Positions 35,386-43,858 of a DNA stretch of 64,000 nt are shown here, piece after piece. A program made the translations under genes and the position numbers. The first letter of the stretch is position 1; each line of letters begins with the position of its first letter. The notes below the pieces were generated by a model that searched no databases, was not told the DNA's origin, and saw nothing but the letters and a program-made list of their open reading frames with translations. The stretch comes from an uncultured Bacteroidales bacterium (GTDB taxonomy: Bacteria; Bacteroidota; Bacteroidia; Bacteroidales; UBA932), in NCBI GenBank assembly GCA_905235445.1, contig CAJOLJ010000002.1:62001-126000 (forward strand), in the 5' to 3' direction.

Positions 35386-38292
35386 CTATTTGAGTCCCTC
35401 CAGTATGACTCCCACCTTGTCATTGAACTCCTTGTCGATGGGACGGCGGGCCTTCATGGAGCCTATGAATGATACGAACATGTACTCAAGCCACTCGCTG
35501 AGGCTTGTCATGTAGGACTGGGTCAGGGCATTGGCGTCCTTGGCGAGGTCATTGAACAGGTCGGTGAGCTCAGCCTCCGAGTAGGAGGACTTTCTCTCGG
35601 CCTCGATGTACTGGAAGAGCTCCAGGTCATTCTGGTCGGAGAGGCTGTGACAGTTGGCGATATCCCCGGGTGTCCTGAAAGAATAGCCGAAGTCGTTGAC
35701 GAAGGAGTTTATTATGGTACGCAGGATATCGGTCACCAGGTACTCGTTGGCCGTATGCAGGGTGATCGTATCAACGAGGGAGGATATGGCTTCCGCCATG
35801 TGGGAACTGAGGTCCAGGTAGTCCGCCACGTTATGCATATTCTCGAGCAGCTTGGTCATGACATCCTGGTCGAATGATGACTCGGACATAACCGAGTTCA
35901 GGATCTCGGGTGATGTCACCTTATCCAGCCACATCTTGTAGATCCTCTCCGCTATCACTATGGAGTTGGCCTTCTTCTTGTCCTCGCTCACCATGAAGGC
36001 ATCGGGGTCCGCAAAGCCTTTGCTCACGAGGTAGTCGTGGGCCTCGGCCTTGTCCGAGAAACCGTAGATGTCAATGAAGCGCTGCCACCTTTGGTCGGGC
36101 TCGGTGTACTTGTCGAAGCGGACCCTCTTGCGGATGATCTCCCCGTCCTTGGCAGTGGAGACGTCCTCGATGAGGGAAGGGTCCTTGACAATGCGGTGAA
36201 CCGCATCGTAGGTCTCGCGGTCGGAGAGCTGCATCTGATGGAGGAAGCGCCCGAAGAAGTAGCTGTCCTCGTTGGAGACGAAGTCGAACTCCCTCTGGAC
36301 GGAGCGGGCGATGCGGATCTTCTCCCTGGGGTCGTCCCCCTGTTTGGGGTCGACCCAGTAGTTCTCCATTATCTTTCTCACTTCGCGGCTCACGTCCCTC
36401 ATCTCCTGGTCGAAGAGGTCGGTACGGACCTGGCCCATGTTGCGGGCTACGGAGGTAAGCTGCTCGATGATGTAGACCGAACCGTCATTGTTGATGGTGG
36501 CCGACAGGTCCCAGGCCCTCTCGGGGGAAGAGAAGAACTTGGCGACGTAGGCGTTCTCGACAAAGGATTTCTTGAGGGTGGCGTAGAAGGACTCGGTCAT
36601 GACCATCCTGTCCTCCCTGGGACAGGGATCGCTCTTCCTGTAGCCGTCATAGAGGTTGGAGCACCCGCCCATGCAGCTGGAGTACTTGTAGTCCCGCAGC
36701 ATGTAGGTGTTCTTGAAAGTCTCGCCCGCCGCGGTCCAGTTCTCGAACCAGTCCACGTTCCCTGCCTCGAAGCAGTCCTTGTACAGAGCCTCGAAACGGC
36801 CGTCCCAGCGGCTGGACAGAGCTGCGAAATTGTTCTTGTCCGGGGAGTCCTCCTGGACCATGTCCATGTTGAACTTGGTCCCCACGACGAACATGGGCGG
36901 GATGCCGCCGGCGTTCTCGATGGTCTTGCGCCTCCGCTCGGGAGTGTCCCCCACGTAGGTGTTTATCCACTGCTCGATGACGGAGTACATCTTCGTCACC
37001 TCGACGTTCTTTCCGTCATGGCAGAAAAGGAGGATGTTTATCGCCCTGGAATCGGAGTACTTGTTGAAAAGGAAAGCGACCTTGCCACGCAGGAGCACTT
37101 TCACCATATTGGGTACCTTGTCCTGGGTATCGACTTTGTCCAGGAAACTTGTCTTCAGTTCCAGACGGTTCCTCGCGCCCGGGAAGTCCAGCAGGTCGCT
37201 GTACTTCAGGAGGTCCTTTTTCACTCCGCTCCGGCTCACCTTGGCATCCGTCGAGCCGGAGAACATGCTGCGGTCATATTCCAGGGTACCTTCGAGGTAC
37301 TCGTCCTCGATCTTGAAGGCCACCTCTGCGCAAAGGGCGCTGAGGTCGGACTTGTTGAAGCCCGCCACCCTGCTGAACCCAGCGGGGGTCCTGAGGTAGA
37401 CATCGGTCGTCATGACCTCGTCGCTGTACAGGAGCTTGAGGCAGTCCACGCTCATGATGGTATCCTTCTTCACCCCCTTGTGCAGGACCGAGGAGATGGG
37501 AAGGTAGACGTACTTGGCGAAATGGAGCTGCTGGAGGTCATGGACGAGCTTGATGAAGAGCTCCGTCATCTTCTCGGTCTTGAGCCACAGTATGCTGAAC
37601 ACCTCGTCGTAGTCCTCGACCGGGATGTTCCTTATGACAAGGGCCACCTTGTCGAAGAACGAGGACCTCCACAGCGGCTTGGTTCCCTTCAGTATGAAGT
37701 TCTTGATGTAATAGCGGATATCGTAGACGTCCCCCTCGTCCATGGGAGGGTTGTCAATGGGACGGCGGTCACGGTATCTCTCGTAGATTTCGTCGGCGGC
37801 CTTGGCTATCTGCTCATCGGGGAAGGTCTCGGCATCGGAGAGGTCACTGAAATAACCGTCCACCAGAATGGATACTATATCCGCCACGCTGAAGAGCTTG
37901 ACGAGCACCGGGAACTGGGCCGAGTACATCTGCTCCTGGCCTTCTCCCCTGAAGGAAGTGAAGCGGGTCACAACACCGGTCGCCTCACGTCCCTCCCCCG
38001 GAGGGTTGATGCTGTCCACGAAGTTGAACTCCTGCCCGTCGGCCATCACCATGAAGGGGCGGCCCTCCTTCTGGAGGAGGTTGTTCATGAGGTAGGACTT
38101 ACCTTTCTGGCTCTCCCCGTAGGCTGCGATCGCAGGGTTGTTCGTGGCAGCGGAGAGCATCTTGCGCAGACGGCACTTCTGCATCACTAGAGGACGGAAA
38201 CGGGTCTCGAACTGCTCGCTCTTGTGCTGGCGGATGGCTGCGACGGAGTCATCGATGAGACGGATCTTGCCTTTTATATCTTCGATATTCAT
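35386..38292 (-). CDS. SrfC-like P-loop GTPase
   Basis: A 968-residue cytosolic protein that resembles SrfC, the large partner of SrfB known from enterobacterial srfABC operons. GTPase signatures: GESQKGKS at 59-66 (G1), a T in GREATG near 105 (candidate G2), LLDFPGARNR at 367-376 containing DFPG (G3), and TKFNMD at 472-477 (G4-like). The wide spacing between G1 and G3 and the long helical C-terminal half recall dynamin-like proteins. It lies 42 bases downstream of the SrfB-like gene, in the same order as srfB-srfC elsewhere. The role of SrfC is poorly known. Family assignment rests on size, order and motifs, not on a database search. Confidence 0.72.
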   Translation of the reverse strand: MNIEDIKGKIRLIDDSVAAIRQHKSEQFETRFRPLVMQKCRLRKMLSAATNNPAIAAYGESQKGKSYLMNNLLQKEGRPFMVMADGQEFNFVDSINPPGEGREATGVVTRFTSFRGEGQEQMYSAQFPVLVKLFSVADIVSILVDGYFSDLSDAETFPDEQIAKAADEIYERYRDRRPIDNPPMDEGDVYDIRYYIKNFILKGTKPLWRSSFFDKVALVIRNIPVEDYDEVFSILWLKTEKMTELFIKLVHDLQQLHFAKYVYLPISSVLHKGVKKDTIMSVDCLKLLYSDEVMTTDVYLRTPAGFSRVAGFNKSDLSALCAEVAFKIEDEYLEGTLEYDRSMFSGSTDAKVSRSGVKKDLLKYSDLLDFPGARNRLELKTSFLDKVDTQDKVPNMVKVLLRGKVAFLFNKYSDSRAINILLFCHDGKNVEVTKMYSVIEQWINTYVGDTPERRRKTIENAGGIPPMFVVGTKFNMDMVQEDSPDKNNFAALSSRWDGRFEALYKDCFEAGNVDWFENWTAAGETFKNTYMLRDYKYSSCMGGCSNLYDGYRKSDPCPREDRMVMTESFYATLKKSFVENAYVAKFFSSPERAWDLSATINNDGSVYIIEQLTSVARNMGQVRTDLFDQEMRDVSREVRKIMENYWVDPKQGDDPREKIRIARSVQREFDFVSNEDSYFFGRFLHQMQLSDRETYDAVHRIVKDPSLIEDVSTAKDGEIIRKRVRFDKYTEPDQRWQRFIDIYGFSDKAEAHDYLVSKGFADPDAFMVSEDKKKANSIVIAERIYKMWLDKVTSPEILNSVMSESSFDQDVMTKLLENMHNVADYLDLSSHMAEAISSLVDTITLHTANEYLVTDILRTIINSFVNDFGYSFRTPGDIANCHSLSDQNDLELFQYIEAERKSSYSEAELTDLFNDLAKDANALTQSYMTSLSEWLEYMFVSFIGSMKARRPIDKEFNDKVGVILEGLK

Positions 38293-38334
38293 AATGCGTC
38301 TTCTGGTTTAATTCTTGGACATGTTCGCAGGGCT

Positions 38335-41300
38335 CTACAGATACTTGAATTCACCGGTATCCAGCCAGAACTTCCCGTCGTCGGCGAGGGACTGCTGTAC
38401 GAGGTCGACGGAGCTTGCGGGAATCTCGTTCCCGTCCTGGTCGGTTACCGACTCGATGGAGAGCTTCTCGTTGTCCTCGTCGAAGTTGCGTTCGAATGTG
38501 ACTTTGAGCAGGTTCTTGGAGGAGTTGTTGTAGATGGCGTACAGGGGACGGGCCTGGTAGCTTACCGAGTTCAGCTGCTTGCAGCCTATGAAGTACGGGA
38601 AATGGTCCATCTCCACCTCCGCGGAAGCGTCCCTCGGAGCCATGAACGGAGAGGGCACCTGGAACTTCTCGCTGTCGTACTGGCCGAGATAGTTGGCCGT
38701 GGGCCTCATCTTATTGACCAGCTCCCTGAAGTCCATGTTCATCCCGCCGAAGCCCGTGCTGGAGGCCATATACCCGACCATCGCGCCCACCGCCACGATG
38801 GACTTCTGGTCGAGGAAATAGCCCTCGGGCGAGGAGAGGGGATACCACCTTCCCGGACGGTAGTCATTGAGCATGACAAGACGGTCGGGGGAGACGGGCA
38901 GGTACTTCAGGAAGAGGTCCGTGATGGGGTAAAGCGATGTGGGGCGACCGGCGAGGACCAGCACGTCGATATTGAAGGAATGCAGGATGATGGATAACTG
39001 TTTCATCAGCTGCTCCATCTTCGAGGATACGATGGAGGCCACCGCATCCGGATCGAAGCGCCACTCTATCTCCCTGATGTCGAAGCCGAAGTGGTCCCTG
39101 AAATGCTGCAGCAGGTAGTCCGCCGGCACATTGACGGGGAAGATGTCGTCGAAGGTGTATACCTTGGACGGCCTCCTGAGGCGCAGGAGCTCGAGCATGA
39201 AGCGGGCGATGGGCATGGACACCTGGGTATTGAAGTCCACCCTGCAGCGGCGGTCCCTGTAGCCCTGGTCCCAGGCATTGGTCCCGAAGTAGTCGAAGAC
39301 CATGTCGCGGGCCAGTTTCCTGACGTTCTCGATCCTCTCGGAAGGGGTCGCTGCCGTACGGATGATGGCGAGGTCATGGCTGAACCCGCTCTTCTCCCCC
39401 CTGGCAATGACGGGGATGGCCGATATCTGTTCGTCGGTCATCGCGGCAAGCCTCCTTTCAAGGATGCTGAGGATGCTCCCGACGGTATCGCTCTCCGCAG
39501 CCCTCCTCTCGATGACCACGTTCAGGACAATGTCGTTCAGTATATCGTCACCGGCCAGGTAGAAACTGTCCCAGAACAGGGGGACCGGGGTCAGGTTGAT
39601 CCTGCCTCCGCCCTGGTACTGGTAGGAGCATATCATGAGGTCCGTGGTTCCTGCACCGATGTCAACGGAACCGATGGTAAGGGATTTTTCCTTGTAGCCG
39701 AGCTTGGCGAACTCCGGACGGACATGTCCCTTGGACTCGAAGAGGCGGTGTATCTCGCCCTTGTACTTCTCAGCCACCTCGGAATACAGGTACACGAACT
39801 GGCTTGCGGTAGCCTCGTCATATGTCCAGTCCCTCTCGGTCCCGTCATCGTCTGCGGAGCCCGTCTTTATCATCGAGGGCTTGGGGATGATGTTCAGGTC
39901 CTTGAGCCAGGGATAGGATTTCTTGATGACATTATACGCATCCACTGCGCACTGGCGAAGGCGGACCTGCTCCTGGTTGGGCATTGCGGTGGGAGCCGTA
40001 ATTATTATGTTGCGAAGACGCCTGGGACAGTCCACATCCCCTCTCTTGCGGCGGTACTCGATGGAGTTTATCTGCATGTAGGCCTGCAGGAAGACTTCGA
40101 TGAAGACGAAGGTCATGAGGGAGGAACGGGAGTAGCGGCAGCTCTCCGCGGGCATCAGGTTCTCCTTCGGGGTGTACTCCCCGTCATCGGCGAACCAACT
40201 GGTGACATTCTTTATGAACACCGCATCCATGACCCTGATGTTCAGCGGGTCATCCTTTGAAATGAGGAAGTTCCACTTCCCGTCGAAAGGCTTCGTGTCC
40301 CAGAGGTAACGTTTCGGGCTGGAGTAGTTGGAACGGGTCTCGGAAAGGCCCTCGTCCTCGAGGGAGCGGTACATGAGGTCCGTGGCCTCCTCGCCTACCC
40401 TCACCAGGCTCTTCCACTGGAAGAGATCCGAGGAGGAGCCGCTCACGTTCCCGAAATCAGCCTTGCGGAACACCACGTGCATGTCGAAAGGCTTGTTGTA
40501 GGTCTTCCAGGGCTGGGTGATATTGCGTATCTCCAGCATGTCCGCCTGGGTGAACTCACCGTTGTGGAAGAGCACACCGCAGGTGCGGGAGTTGCCGATG
40601 TCGATGGCCATGTCCACGTCTATCATCTTGTGCGGCTTGTTGCTCAGGGCCACTTCCATCCCGCAGCGAAGGCGCAGGAAGTTGATGAGGTAGATATAGT
40701 AGGCTACGAACTGGTACTTGGGGGTGCCGAGGTTGTTGAGGTCAAGGCCCAGAAGGTAAGCCACATTCTCGGCCTCCTCGGTAAGGGACCCGGCGGTCCC
40801 GTCATCATTCTCGCCCTTGAACATGAAGTTCATCAGGAGGGCCGTCATGTTGCACAGCGAGAACTCCTTCGTGTCCACGTCATTCTCATCGAAATACGGG
40901 ACATCGAGGCTCATGTCGGATATCGTGGTATCGAAGGCCCAGATGATGCGGAAGGACATTTTTCCGCTTTCATCCGGCTCGGAGACGGGGCTTATCTTGA
41001 CACGGCACCATTTGAAGGGATAGGTGCAGGAATAGCCGGTCACGTTCTTCTCGAACATCGGCATCGGAAGCCACTGGTCAAGGAGCTTTGAGAAAGCCGT
41101 GACCCTGGTCTTGTCCTGGGGGGACTTGAAGACCTTGTAGGAGGCGAGGTTGCTGATGTTGATGATCTGGCCGTCGGGGTCGTCCGGGCGTATTGTCGTA
41201 TAGAAAGTGACACTCTCGCCGGGATCCATCCTCTGGAGGCCCGCATCGTTGACCATCACGGTGCCGTTGGGCAGGCGCTCGAACTTGTCGTTCTTGGCTA

Positions 41301-41502
41301 ACTCGCTGTACGGGATGTAGCACTGCTCGGCGGGATTGTAGCACAGGAGGTCGAAGATGGTTCCTCCCGTGAAAATGTCCGGAATCTCGCAGAAACTGTA
41401 TTTCAGGGGCTGGCCTCCCGAAACGGCCAAGGGCTCGGATGGGTTGAATTCAATCTTCTGGGTGATGAACTGAATTCCGCTGTTGGCTATCAGGTGTTCC
41501 AT
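38335..41502 (-). CDS. SrfB-like actin/Hsp70-fold ATPase
   Basis: A 1055-residue cytosolic protein. The actin/Hsp70 nucleotide-binding motifs are clear: MAIDIGNSRTCG at 298-309 (phosphate 1), ITAPTAMPNQE at 501-511 (connect-like), VDIGAGTTD at 613-621 (phosphate 2) and LVLAGRPTS at 848-856 (adenosine). The 290-residue N-terminal extension and overall size match SrfB, a virulence-factor family named in Salmonella that lies next to SrfC. Biochemical function is not established. It lies 32 bases downstream of the coiled-coil lipoprotein gene and 42 bases upstream of the SrfC-like gene. I infer an ATP-driven chaperone or filament-type component at the core of the system. Confidence 0.78.
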   Translation of the reverse strand: MEHLIANSGIQFITQKIEFNPSEPLAVSGGQPLKYSFCEIPDIFTGGTIFDLLCYNPAEQCYIPYSELAKNDKFERLPNGTVMVNDAGLQRMDPGESVTFYTTIRPDDPDGQIINISNLASYKVFKSPQDKTRVTAFSKLLDQWLPMPMFEKNVTGYSCTYPFKWCRVKISPVSEPDESGKMSFRIIWAFDTTISDMSLDVPYFDENDVDTKEFSLCNMTALLMNFMFKGENDDGTAGSLTEEAENVAYLLGLDLNNLGTPKYQFVAYYIYLINFLRLRCGMEVALSNKPHKMIDVDMAIDIGNSRTCGVLFHNGEFTQADMLEIRNITQPWKTYNKPFDMHVVFRKADFGNVSGSSSDLFQWKSLVRVGEEATDLMYRSLEDEGLSETRSNYSSPKRYLWDTKPFDGKWNFLISKDDPLNIRVMDAVFIKNVTSWFADDGEYTPKENLMPAESCRYSRSSLMTFVFIEVFLQAYMQINSIEYRRKRGDVDCPRRLRNIIITAPTAMPNQEQVRLRQCAVDAYNVIKKSYPWLKDLNIIPKPSMIKTGSADDDGTERDWTYDEATASQFVYLYSEVAEKYKGEIHRLFESKGHVRPEFAKLGYKEKSLTIGSVDIGAGTTDLMICSYQYQGGGRINLTPVPLFWDSFYLAGDDILNDIVLNVVIERRAAESDTVGSILSILERRLAAMTDEQISAIPVIARGEKSGFSHDLAIIRTAATPSERIENVRKLARDMVFDYFGTNAWDQGYRDRRCRVDFNTQVSMPIARFMLELLRLRRPSKVYTFDDIFPVNVPADYLLQHFRDHFGFDIREIEWRFDPDAVASIVSSKMEQLMKQLSIILHSFNIDVLVLAGRPTSLYPITDLFLKYLPVSPDRLVMLNDYRPGRWYPLSSPEGYFLDQKSIVAVGAMVGYMASSTGFGGMNMDFRELVNKMRPTANYLGQYDSEKFQVPSPFMAPRDASAEVEMDHFPYFIGCKQLNSVSYQARPLYAIYNNSSKNLLKVTFERNFDEDNEKLSIESVTDQDGNEIPASSVDLVQQSLADDGKFWLDTGEFKYL

Positions 41503-41534
41503 AGTGAATTGTTACGGGTAGGTGTGTATGTTGA

Positions 41535-42440
41535 CTATAGTTGAATTACCAGATATGAGGATATGCTCCAGAATGACGTCGGGTCCGTGATGTCCAGGGT
41601 CGTGGTCCCGTCGGAGTTCTTTGTGAGTGTATAGGATCCTGCGGGAACGGGGGTCAGGATCTTGGGAGAAGTGTTGGCCCTGAAATTGAAATGGGTCTCG
41701 GTGAGGATGTTTATCTTGGTGAACACCTCGTTCCTTAAGTCGGAATACTTGACGTTCTTCTTTCCGAGGCCCTTGGAAACGATCCCGAACTGCTGGAGGG
41801 TCTTGAGCGGGGCCATGACATAGTACCCGGTGTTCAGGGTCTCGGCCTGGGCGGAGATTATCTCCTCCTGCTCACTGACCCTATCCATGATATCCTTGTT
41901 GGCGGCCTCCAGTTCCCCGATGTTCTTCTCGTAAATCCTGGCCTGGGCGACATGCTTGCTGATGATGGAGTTCTGTTCCTTTATCTGCTGCTGCATCTGC
42001 CTAATCTCCTGGTCCTTCTCGTCAAGCTGGGCATATAGGTAATTTATGAGGGTACGGTACTGTCCCACGGAGTCCCTGGAGGAGGACAGACGGCTCTCAA
42101 GCCTTTCAATCCTTTCCCTCTGCCTGTCGTAGATGGCCTGGAGAAGCTCCAGGTTCTCTTTCATCTGGCCTGTTGTGAGCCTCCTTCCATCGGAGTCGTA
42201 AGGAAGGGTCAGTATCTGTTCCTGGGTCTTAATGCTGTCGAGGGCTGTGTTGAGGGTATCGAAGTATGCACTCATCCTCACCAACTGTGAATCCCTCTCG
42301 GTGGCGACTCTCTGAAGGGAGTCCCTTTCCCGAAGAAGTTGGGCGGTACCCTTGCCACCGAAAATGTTGCAACCCGTAACTATGAGGGCCAGGGCCAGGG
42401 CGAGAGGGGCGTGCCTTAAAACGCTATTAGATAATCTCAT
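41535..42440 (-). CDS. Coiled-coil lipoprotein, first gene of the SrfB/SrfC operon
   Basis: A 301-residue protein with a lipoprotein signal ending in VTGC (C24). Residues 30-205 are heptad-rich, with many Gln, Glu, Arg and Ser residues (for example QLDEKDQEIRQMQQQIKEQN), indicating an extended coiled coil in the periplasm. The last 90 residues look like a small beta domain ending in SSYLVIQL. It lies directly after the operon promoter with a leader of about 140 bases. It may anchor the assembly to the outer membrane and contact the wall; this is inferred from lipidation and shape. Confidence 0.8.
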   Translation of the reverse strand: MRLSNSVLRHAPLALALALIVTGCNIFGGKGTAQLLRERDSLQRVATERDSQLVRMSAYFDTLNTALDSIKTQEQILTLPYDSDGRRLTTGQMKENLELLQAIYDRQRERIERLESRLSSSRDSVGQYRTLINYLYAQLDEKDQEIRQMQQQIKEQNSIISKHVAQARIYEKNIGELEAANKDIMDRVSEQEEIISAQAETLNTGYYVMAPLKTLQQFGIVSKGLGKKNVKYSDLRNEVFTKINILTETHFNFRANTSPKILTPVPAGSYTLTKNSDGTTTLDITDPTSFWSISSYLVIQL

Positions 42441-42586
42441 GATTTTGATTTAGAAGGAACGCTTGTTCCTGTGTTTTATGTTATCCTTGCTTATGGTTGC
42501 GGTCAAAGGAGTGGTTTCGGGACGGGGCGGTCTTCCCCCCGTCACTGAGCCCATCCACTTACGGACCCGGTATTTTTCACAACTCA

Positions 42587-42619
42587 CAAATATAATAAAA
42601 TAAATGTGTTTTACTCAAA
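42587..42619 (-). promoter_or_regulatory. Promoter of the SrfB/SrfC operon
   Basis: On the minus strand TTTG (42619-42616), a 21-base spacer and TATATTTG (42594-42587) match the Bacteroidota -33/-7 consensus. No equal match was found in the short gaps between genes down to 16873, so this promoter may drive about 26 kb. Confidence 0.7.
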
Positions 42620-42893
42620 AATGACAGCCCCTTTTTACCTATTTTTCTTTCAAACCCTTCTCTTGGGGACGCCCAAAGTATGAAAATGGCAGTCCCCGGC
42701 ACTGCCGCCAGGGAGAATACATAAAGAGTTTTATATTTTCATTCACACTTATGCAATCCATCAAGTCCTTCCCGCCGCCCGGTGTACATTCCCGGCAGCT
42801 GCTACCTACAAACATGGAGAAAAGTATTCTGCCGGGGATGTGTGGGCCCGTCATCCCCCCGCAGCCATCACCTCACCTCGCAATGGCCGGATT
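42620..42893. other. Divergent intergenic region with a strong hairpin
   Basis: This stretch separates the SrfB/SrfC operon promoter from the etfB promoter. The main feature is an imperfect stem: CTGCCGGGGATG (42829-42840) can pair with CATCCCCCCGCAG (42852-42864) across an 11-base loop. It is not followed by a T-run on either strand, and no gene ends here. No conserved riboswitch or coding sequence was recognised in the rest. Confidence 0.4.
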
Positions 42894-42925
42894 CTTGTTA
42901 ATAAGACAAATTAATCCTAATTTTG
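42894..42925 (+). promoter_or_regulatory. Promoter of the etfB-etfA-acyl-CoA dehydrogenase operon
   Basis: CTTG (42894-42897), a 20-base spacer and TAATTTTG (42918-42925) fit the Bacteroidota promoter. Transcription would start near 42932, about 50 bases before the etfB ATG at 42983, which rules out an in-frame ATG at 42923 as the start. Confidence 0.7.
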
Positions 42926-42982
42926 CGATTCCTGCCCCACCCACAGGGGGCAGGGCGTTACTATACCAAACCTAATATAGAC

Positions 42983-43852
42983 ATGAGTTTAAAAATCGTT
43001 GTTCTGGCAAAGCAAGTGCCGGACACAAGAAACGTGGGCAAGGATGCCATGACAGCCGAAGGCACAGTCAACAGGGCAGCCCTCCCCGCTATCTTCAACC
43101 CTGACGACCTCAATGCCCTCGAGCAGGCCCTGCGCCTCAAAGAGCAGCATCCCGGTTCCACTGTCGGAGTCCTCACCATGGGGCCTCCCCGTGCCGGGGA
43201 AATCATCCGACAGGGACTTTTCCGCGGAGCCGACACCGGTTGGCTCCTCACCGACAGACTATTCGCCGGTGCCGATACCCTCGCAACCTCCTACGCCCTC
43301 GCTACCGCCATCAAGAAGATTGGCTCAGTGGACATCGTCATCGGTGGCCGCCAGGCCATTGACGGTGACACCGCACAGGTGGGTCCCCAGGTTGCCCAGA
43401 AACTTGGCCTCAACCAGGTTACCTACGCAGAGGAAATCCTTTCAGTGAAAGACGGAGTCGCCACGATCCGCCGTCACATTGACGGAGGTGTGGAGACTGT
43501 CACCGCTCCCCTTCCGCTTGTGGTTACCGTGAACGGCAGCGCAGCCCCCTGCCGCCCCGCCAATGCCAAGCTTGTCATGAAATACAAGTATGCGACCTGT
43601 CCGATGGAAAGGCCCGCAGACGACCCCCACTCAGATCTCTACGAACAGAGGCCTTACCTCACGCTGAACCAGTGGAGCGTGGCCGACGTGGACGGAGATC
43701 CCGCCCAGTGCGGTCTCGCAGGTTCCCCCACCAAGGTCAAGACCGTCATGAACATTGTCTTCCAGGCCAAGGAGAGCAAGACCCTCACCTCCGCAGACAA
43801 GGATATCGAAGGCCTTGTGAAAGAATTGTTGGATGAAAAGATAATCGGATAG
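42983..43852 (+). CDS. etfB: Electron transfer flavoprotein, beta subunit
   Basis: A 289-residue subunit of the ETF heterodimer that takes electrons from acyl-CoA dehydrogenase. It begins MSLKIVVLAKQVPDTRNV, typical of EtfB. Further conserved parts are NPDDLNALEQAL, VLTMGPPRA and GRQAIDGDTAQVGP, the AMP/FAD-binding region. The stop is 6 bases before etfA. The start at 42983 is chosen because the upstream in-frame codons overlap the promoter and are not conserved in the family. In Bacteroidota this subunit with etfA and an acyl-CoA dehydrogenase forms a common three-gene operon. Confidence 0.96.
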   Translation: MSLKIVVLAKQVPDTRNVGKDAMTAEGTVNRAALPAIFNPDDLNALEQALRLKEQHPGSTVGVLTMGPPRAGEIIRQGLFRGADTGWLLTDRLFAGADTLATSYALATAIKKIGSVDIVIGGRQAIDGDTAQVGPQVAQKLGLNQVTYAEEILSVKDGVATIRRHIDGGVETVTAPLPLVVTVNGSAAPCRPANAKLVMKYKYATCPMERPADDPHSDLYEQRPYLTLNQWSVADVDGDPAQCGLAGSPTKVKTVMNIVFQAKESKTLTSADKDIEGLVKELLDEKIIG

Positions 43853-43858
43853 TGCCAT

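Noticed and set aside
36037..38190. A 717-codon plus-strand open frame opposite the SrfC-like gene
   Set aside because: Antisense shadow: its product is low-complexity in V, L, G and H with no motif, while the minus strand carries a coherent GTPase.
14582..42440. Type VI secretion or contractile injection system
   Set aside because: No sheath, tube, spike, baseplate or ClpV-like gene is visible; the AAA+ module is of FtsH/VCP type in a kinase fusion.
14582..42440. TerY-type vWA/kinase/phosphatase triad or tellurite-resistance-like system
   Set aside because: A vWA protein and a kinase are present, but the vWA protein is membrane-anchored, no PP2C phosphatase or TerD-like gene occurs, and the rest does not match.
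42751..42975. A short plus-strand frame upstream of etfB
   Set aside because: It overlaps the etf promoter and the GC hairpin and encodes a low-complexity peptide.
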